In this document: positions 61,539 through 64,000 of the stretch, one piece after another
How positions within the stretch are numbered: the stretch's first letter is position 1
How the letters are laid out: each line of letters opens with the position of its first letter
DNA from: Enhygromyxa salina
GTDB taxonomy: Bacteria > Myxococcota_A > Polyangia > Nannocystales > Nannocystaceae
Length of the DNA stretch: 64,000 nt
Assembly: GCF_000737335.2 (NCBI RefSeq)
Contig: NZ_JMCC02000028.1
Span: forward strand, 14,298 to 78,297
Direction: 5' to 3'
Notes under the pieces: generated by a model
What the model was told of the DNA's origin: nothing
Database searches by the model: none
Seen by the model: the letters and a program-made list of their open reading frames with translations, nothing else
Position numbers and translations under genes: made by a program

Positions 61539-62606
61539 ATGGATACGGCCAAGATCATCAGCACGAGTGAGCGGCGCATTCGTATCGACGTCCCAGGACC
61601 CTGGGGCTCGATCGGGGGGAGCCTCAGGCTTCCGTTCCGCTCTGGCATCAACACTCACGTCGACTCTGTGCGGGATCAAAATCTCGCGTGGGCGATCGAG
61701 ATCGGTCTCGTCCCGGAGGACGACCACGACCTCGCCGACGCCTTGTATCGCTGCGGCTTCGAGCAGCTCGCGGCCCTGTGTCACCGCGACTGCTCGCTCG
61801 AGGCGTTGCAGCTGATCACCAACTGCTACACGGCGATCTTCGTGTTCGACGACATGCTCGACGACGCGCGCTCGGAGATCGGCAGCAGCGAAGAGCTCGC
61901 CACGCACGTGACGGCCTACCTCTCGGCGGCCGTCGCCGACGAGGTGCGCCCGACCCTGCGCGACGACGTCCCGGCTCGCGAGCGGATCATCGCGGTCGGC
62001 AACGCCTACGCCAATGTCGCCAAGCGGCTGCTTCGCTACACCAACCGCGAGGGGCTGCGCCACTACGTCGGGGGCATGCGCAGCTACTTCGAAGGCTGCG
62101 TCATGGAGTCGCGCAAGCGGAACAAGCGGATGACCCACGTGGCGGACTACACGATCGTGCGGCTGCGCTGCAGCGCCGTATATCCAACCCTCGACATCGG
62201 AGCGATCGTGGAAGGCTTTGATGTGTCGGACGAGGTCCGCGAGGATCCGGCGTTTCAGACCATGATGTCGGCCACGAACCTGTGCGTGTCCTATGTCAAC
62301 GATCTGTTCTCCTACGCGAAAGAGTCGTCCGCGGGTGAGCTCAGCAACCTCGTGACGGTCTACCGCGACGCGTACGGGATGGATCTACGCGCGGCGATGG
62401 ACGCGGCCATGACGACCAACGATCGCGTGGTCGAGGAGTACTTCGAGGCTAAGGCCTACTTCGACATGTCGAACGGCGAGATCGACGAGGCGACCCTCGG
62501 CTACATCAAGATCATGGAAGACTGGATGCGCGGAAATTTCGACTGGTATCACCAGTCCCGGACCCAGCGCTACGAGCACAACCTGACGGCCGCGATCCCG
62601 GCCTGA
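61539..62606 (+). CDS. Class I terpene synthase (orphan)
   Basis: 355 residues from the ATG at 61539 with a ribosome-binding site (aagggaag). Aspartate-rich motif FDDMLDD (Asp104-Asp105, Asp108-Asp109) and NSE motif NDLFSYAKE (Asn254, Ser258, Glu262), with the C-terminal Arg-Tyr pair (TQRYEH). These bind the Mg2+-diphosphate of an isoprenyl substrate, probably farnesyl diphosphate given the size (single alpha domain). The product cannot be told from sequence. No P450, methyltransferase or prenyltransferase is nearby; only an ATP-grasp gene follows on the opposite strand. Confidence 0.93.
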   Translation: MDTAKIISTSERRIRIDVPGPWGSIGGSLRLPFRSGINTHVDSVRDQNLAWAIEIGLVPEDDHDLADALYRCGFEQLAALCHRDCSLEALQLITNCYTAIFVFDDMLDDARSEIGSSEELATHVTAYLSAAVADEVRPTLRDDVPARERIIAVGNAYANVAKRLLRYTNREGLRHYVGGMRSYFEGCVMESRKRNKRMTHVADYTIVRLRCSAVYPTLDIGAIVEGFDVSDEVREDPAFQTMMSATNLCVSYVNDLFSYAKESSAGELSNLVTVYRDAYGMDLRAAMDAAMTTNDRVVEEYFEAKAYFDMSNGEIDEATLGYIKIMEDWMRGNFDWYHQSRTQRYEHNLTAAIPA

Positions 62607-62627
62607 TATTTTCAGCTCGTGGACTGG

Positions 62628-63416
62628 CTACGACGCCGTCGCTGTCTCGGCCACGCGCTGGACGATCGCTGGCTTGTCGCACGCGTATAGATCGGCGCCG
62701 CTGAACGGGTTGATCTCGACCATCTCGATCCCGTGCTCGCTCTCGACCAAGTCGAGCACGTACACGGGGTCGGGTCCGACGAACTTGGCGGCGATCTGAT
62801 CGGCGACCGCTGCGGCGCGTGGGTCGACCGTCGTGGTCCCGGCCACGCGGCCCTCTGCCTCGTACCTGCACCCGGTGATGACCGAGCGCTGGCAGATCAC
62901 GAAGCGCCACTCGTCGCCCAGCGAGCGCTTGCGCGACACGACGATCGGTAGATCCAAGCGCTCGTAATAAAAGCCATGGTCCAGGTGGCCCGGCGTCAGC
63001 CCTTCGAGCTGGACCACGCGCCCGCTGAATGGTTTGAGCGGGCTGTCGGGGCGCACGAACACCTGGCCCGACGCGTCGGCGAGCGAGCCCGCGGTGGCGA
63101 TCGGATCTGCGCTCAGCTCGGCGACGGTCGTGAGCACGTACTCGCGGTGCAGCAACCACGGCTTCGCGGCCGGATACCAGCGCGAGCAGTGAAACGCGGC
63201 GGTGTTGCAGTAGGCCCCCGGGGCCCAGCGGCCGGACGCGGCGATCCGGGCGGCGTTGCCCAAGCTCCCGTGGAACACGACCGGTCCGTCGAGCTGTGTA
63301 TCGCTCTCCCACGCGTCGTCGGACCAGACTCGAGAGCGCTGACCGGCGGCTGCGATCGCGCCCTCGAGCGGATGCGGGCCGACGCCGTAGATGTCCCGTT
63401 CGAGCAGCCAGAGCAT
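62628..63416 (-). CDS. ATP-grasp domain protein (DUF4343-like)
   Basis: 262 residues from the ATG at 63416. ATP-grasp features: GQVFVRPDSPLKPFSG, DEWRFVICQRSVITGCRYE and a metal-binding VEINPFSGADLYACD. Similar to small ATP-grasp proteins of the DUF4343 type, which join an acid to an amine or thiol. Convergent with the terpene synthase, 21 bp apart. A TACGCT box lies 7 nt upstream of the ATG. Confidence 0.8.
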   Translation of the reverse strand: MLWLLERDIYGVGPHPLEGAIAAAGQRSRVWSDDAWESDTQLDGPVVFHGSLGNAARIAASGRWAPGAYCNTAAFHCSRWYPAAKPWLLHREYVLTTVAELSADPIATAGSLADASGQVFVRPDSPLKPFSGRVVQLEGLTPGHLDHGFYYERLDLPIVVSRKRSLGDEWRFVICQRSVITGCRYEAEGRVAGTTTVDPRAAAVADQIAAKFVGPDPVYVLDLVESEHGIEMVEINPFSGADLYACDKPAIVQRVAETATAS

Positions 63417-63423
63417 TTCGCGC

Positions 63424-63429
63424 AGCGTA
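63424..63429 (-). promoter_or_regulatory. -10-like hexamer TACGCT (leaderless type)
   Basis: TACGCT, 7-nt spacer, ATG at 63416 of the ATP-grasp gene. Confidence 0.5.
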
Positions 63430-63456
63430 GCGCAAAAGGAAAGTTTGCGAGGGTCT

Positions 63457-64000
63457 TCAGCTCGGGATCGTCGTCGAGGCGTGGGCGGCGTGCAGACGCA
63501 GAAACTCGGCCTCGTGCTGGTCCTCGATCTCGACGTGGATCAGGTTGAGGTAGGTATAGGCCGAAGAGGCGAGCAGCGTCAGCGCGCCCTGATCCGTCAG
63601 GTAGGTGTCGAGGACGGCCTGAAAGAGCGGGTGCTCGATGTTGATCTTCGTGATGCCGTCGGCGTGCGAGAACAGCGGCCCCCGTGCTCGATCCTCGCCG
63701 AGCACCAGCGACTCGAGGTGGCGGTTGGAGACCAGGCCGTCGTTGCTCGCTCGGACCAAGCGCAGCTCTTCGCGGATGGCCTCGAGCAGCAGCCTCTCGG
63801 GCGGTGGGGGCTTGGACTTGGTGCGCTTGCTCGACTTGCCCCGCTTGCTGGCCTTGCTGGCCTTGCTGGCCTCGCGCGCTTGCTGCTGCGCCCGGGCCTG
63901 CTCGCGCTTCGCGGCCTGCTTGGCTTGCTTGGCTTGCTTGGCTTCGAGGTCCGCTTCGCGGCGGCGCTCGGCCTCGCGGGCGCGGCCCTCGGCCTCGGCC
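63457..64000 (-). CDS. Lys/Ala-rich protein, C-terminal part (N-terminus beyond window edge)
   Basis: The last 180 residues or so of a larger protein: a highly charged coiled-coil or disordered region (AEAEGRAREAERRREADLEA, KQAKQAKQAAKREQ, SKASKASKRGKSSKR, with tandem Ser-Lys-Ala repeats) followed by a C-terminal domain of about 100 residues (LGEDRARGPLFSHADGITKIN, HPLFQAVLDTYLTDQGALTLLASSAYTYLNLIHVEIED). The latter is not recognised. A TTG at 63759 is not a real start because the frame is open and coding-like beyond it. Confidence 0.75.
   Translation of the reverse strand, partial: AEAEGRAREAERRREADLEAKQAKQAKQAAKREQARAQQQAREASKASKASKRGKSSKRTKSKPPPPERLLLEAIREELRLVRASNDGLVSNRHLESLVLGEDRARGPLFSHADGITKINIEHPLFQAVLDTYLTDQGALTLLASSAYTYLNLIHVEIEDQHEAEFLRLHAAHASTTIPS

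Noticed and set aside
63759..63761. TTG 63759 as start of the last gene
   Set aside because: The frame upstream is open, charged and repetitive in a protein-like way (Lys-Ala repeats) to the edge.

Overview
The window is high-GC chromosomal DNA from a myxobacterium, most likely of the Nannocystaceae/Nannocystineae type (Nannocystis, Plesiocystis, Enhygromyxa). The grounds are lipoproteins with long Gly-Asp linkers, a MYXO-CTERM sorting tail (about 56670-56780), Hanks-type kinases with zinc ribbons, and many small secreted or lipidated proteins of unknown function. I see no rRNA, tRNA, CRISPR array, transposase or phage genes. The assignment rests on protein features alone; no search was run.

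Layout. 1-9 kb: a partial metallo-beta-lactamase-like protein, a lipoprotein, an acyl carrier protein, a DUF3754 membrane protein, then a hydrolase-like lipoprotein followed by an active Ser/Thr kinase and a degenerate pseudokinase of the same architecture. 9-18 kb: a repeat-rich spacer, a lipoprotein whose 5' end lies in the repeat, fdhD, a lipid-anchored alpha/beta hydrolase, a translationally coupled P-loop ATPase/TPR pair, a protein with two L7/L12-like domains, and rsmB. 18-24 kb: a STAS protein, an SMP-30-like lactonase, groES-groEL with a CIRCE-like element, a hypothetical gene, and an HtrA protease. 24-30 kb: a tightly overlapping five-gene operon (gluconate-dehydrogenase-subunit-3-like protein, sulfotransferase, class III aminotransferase, GMC oxidoreductase, LysE exporter). 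In it the oxidoreductase has no start codon and appears to be reached by a -1 frameshift on an A10 run.

30-40 kb: an MMPL/RND transporter, panB-panC, a TPR-like secreted protein, a small membrane protein, fabH, a PDZ-like protein and a metallophosphoesterase. 40-49 kb: an AAA ATPase plus small partner (candidate defence pair), a DUF4003-like protein, an outer-membrane barrel, a phospholipase-D lipoprotein, and a stressosome-type module (RsbT-, RsbS- and RsbR-like proteins on the plus strand, with a convergent RsbX-like phosphatase). 49-60 kb: lipoproteins, an OmpA/TSP3 protein, a DUF432 protein with an MscS channel, a MYXO-CTERM phospholipase-C-like protein and pyruvate carboxylase. 60-64 kb: two inverted-repeat elements, a STAS-like protein, an orphan class I terpene synthase, an ATP-grasp protein, and the C-terminal part of a Lys/Ala-rich protein.

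Two patterns cross the window. Many genes have a TANNNT hexamer only 6-10 nt before the start codon, as expected of leaderless transcripts. Intergenic repeats recur: family A at 9, 24 and 47.5 kb, and family B at 34.7 and 45.5 kb.
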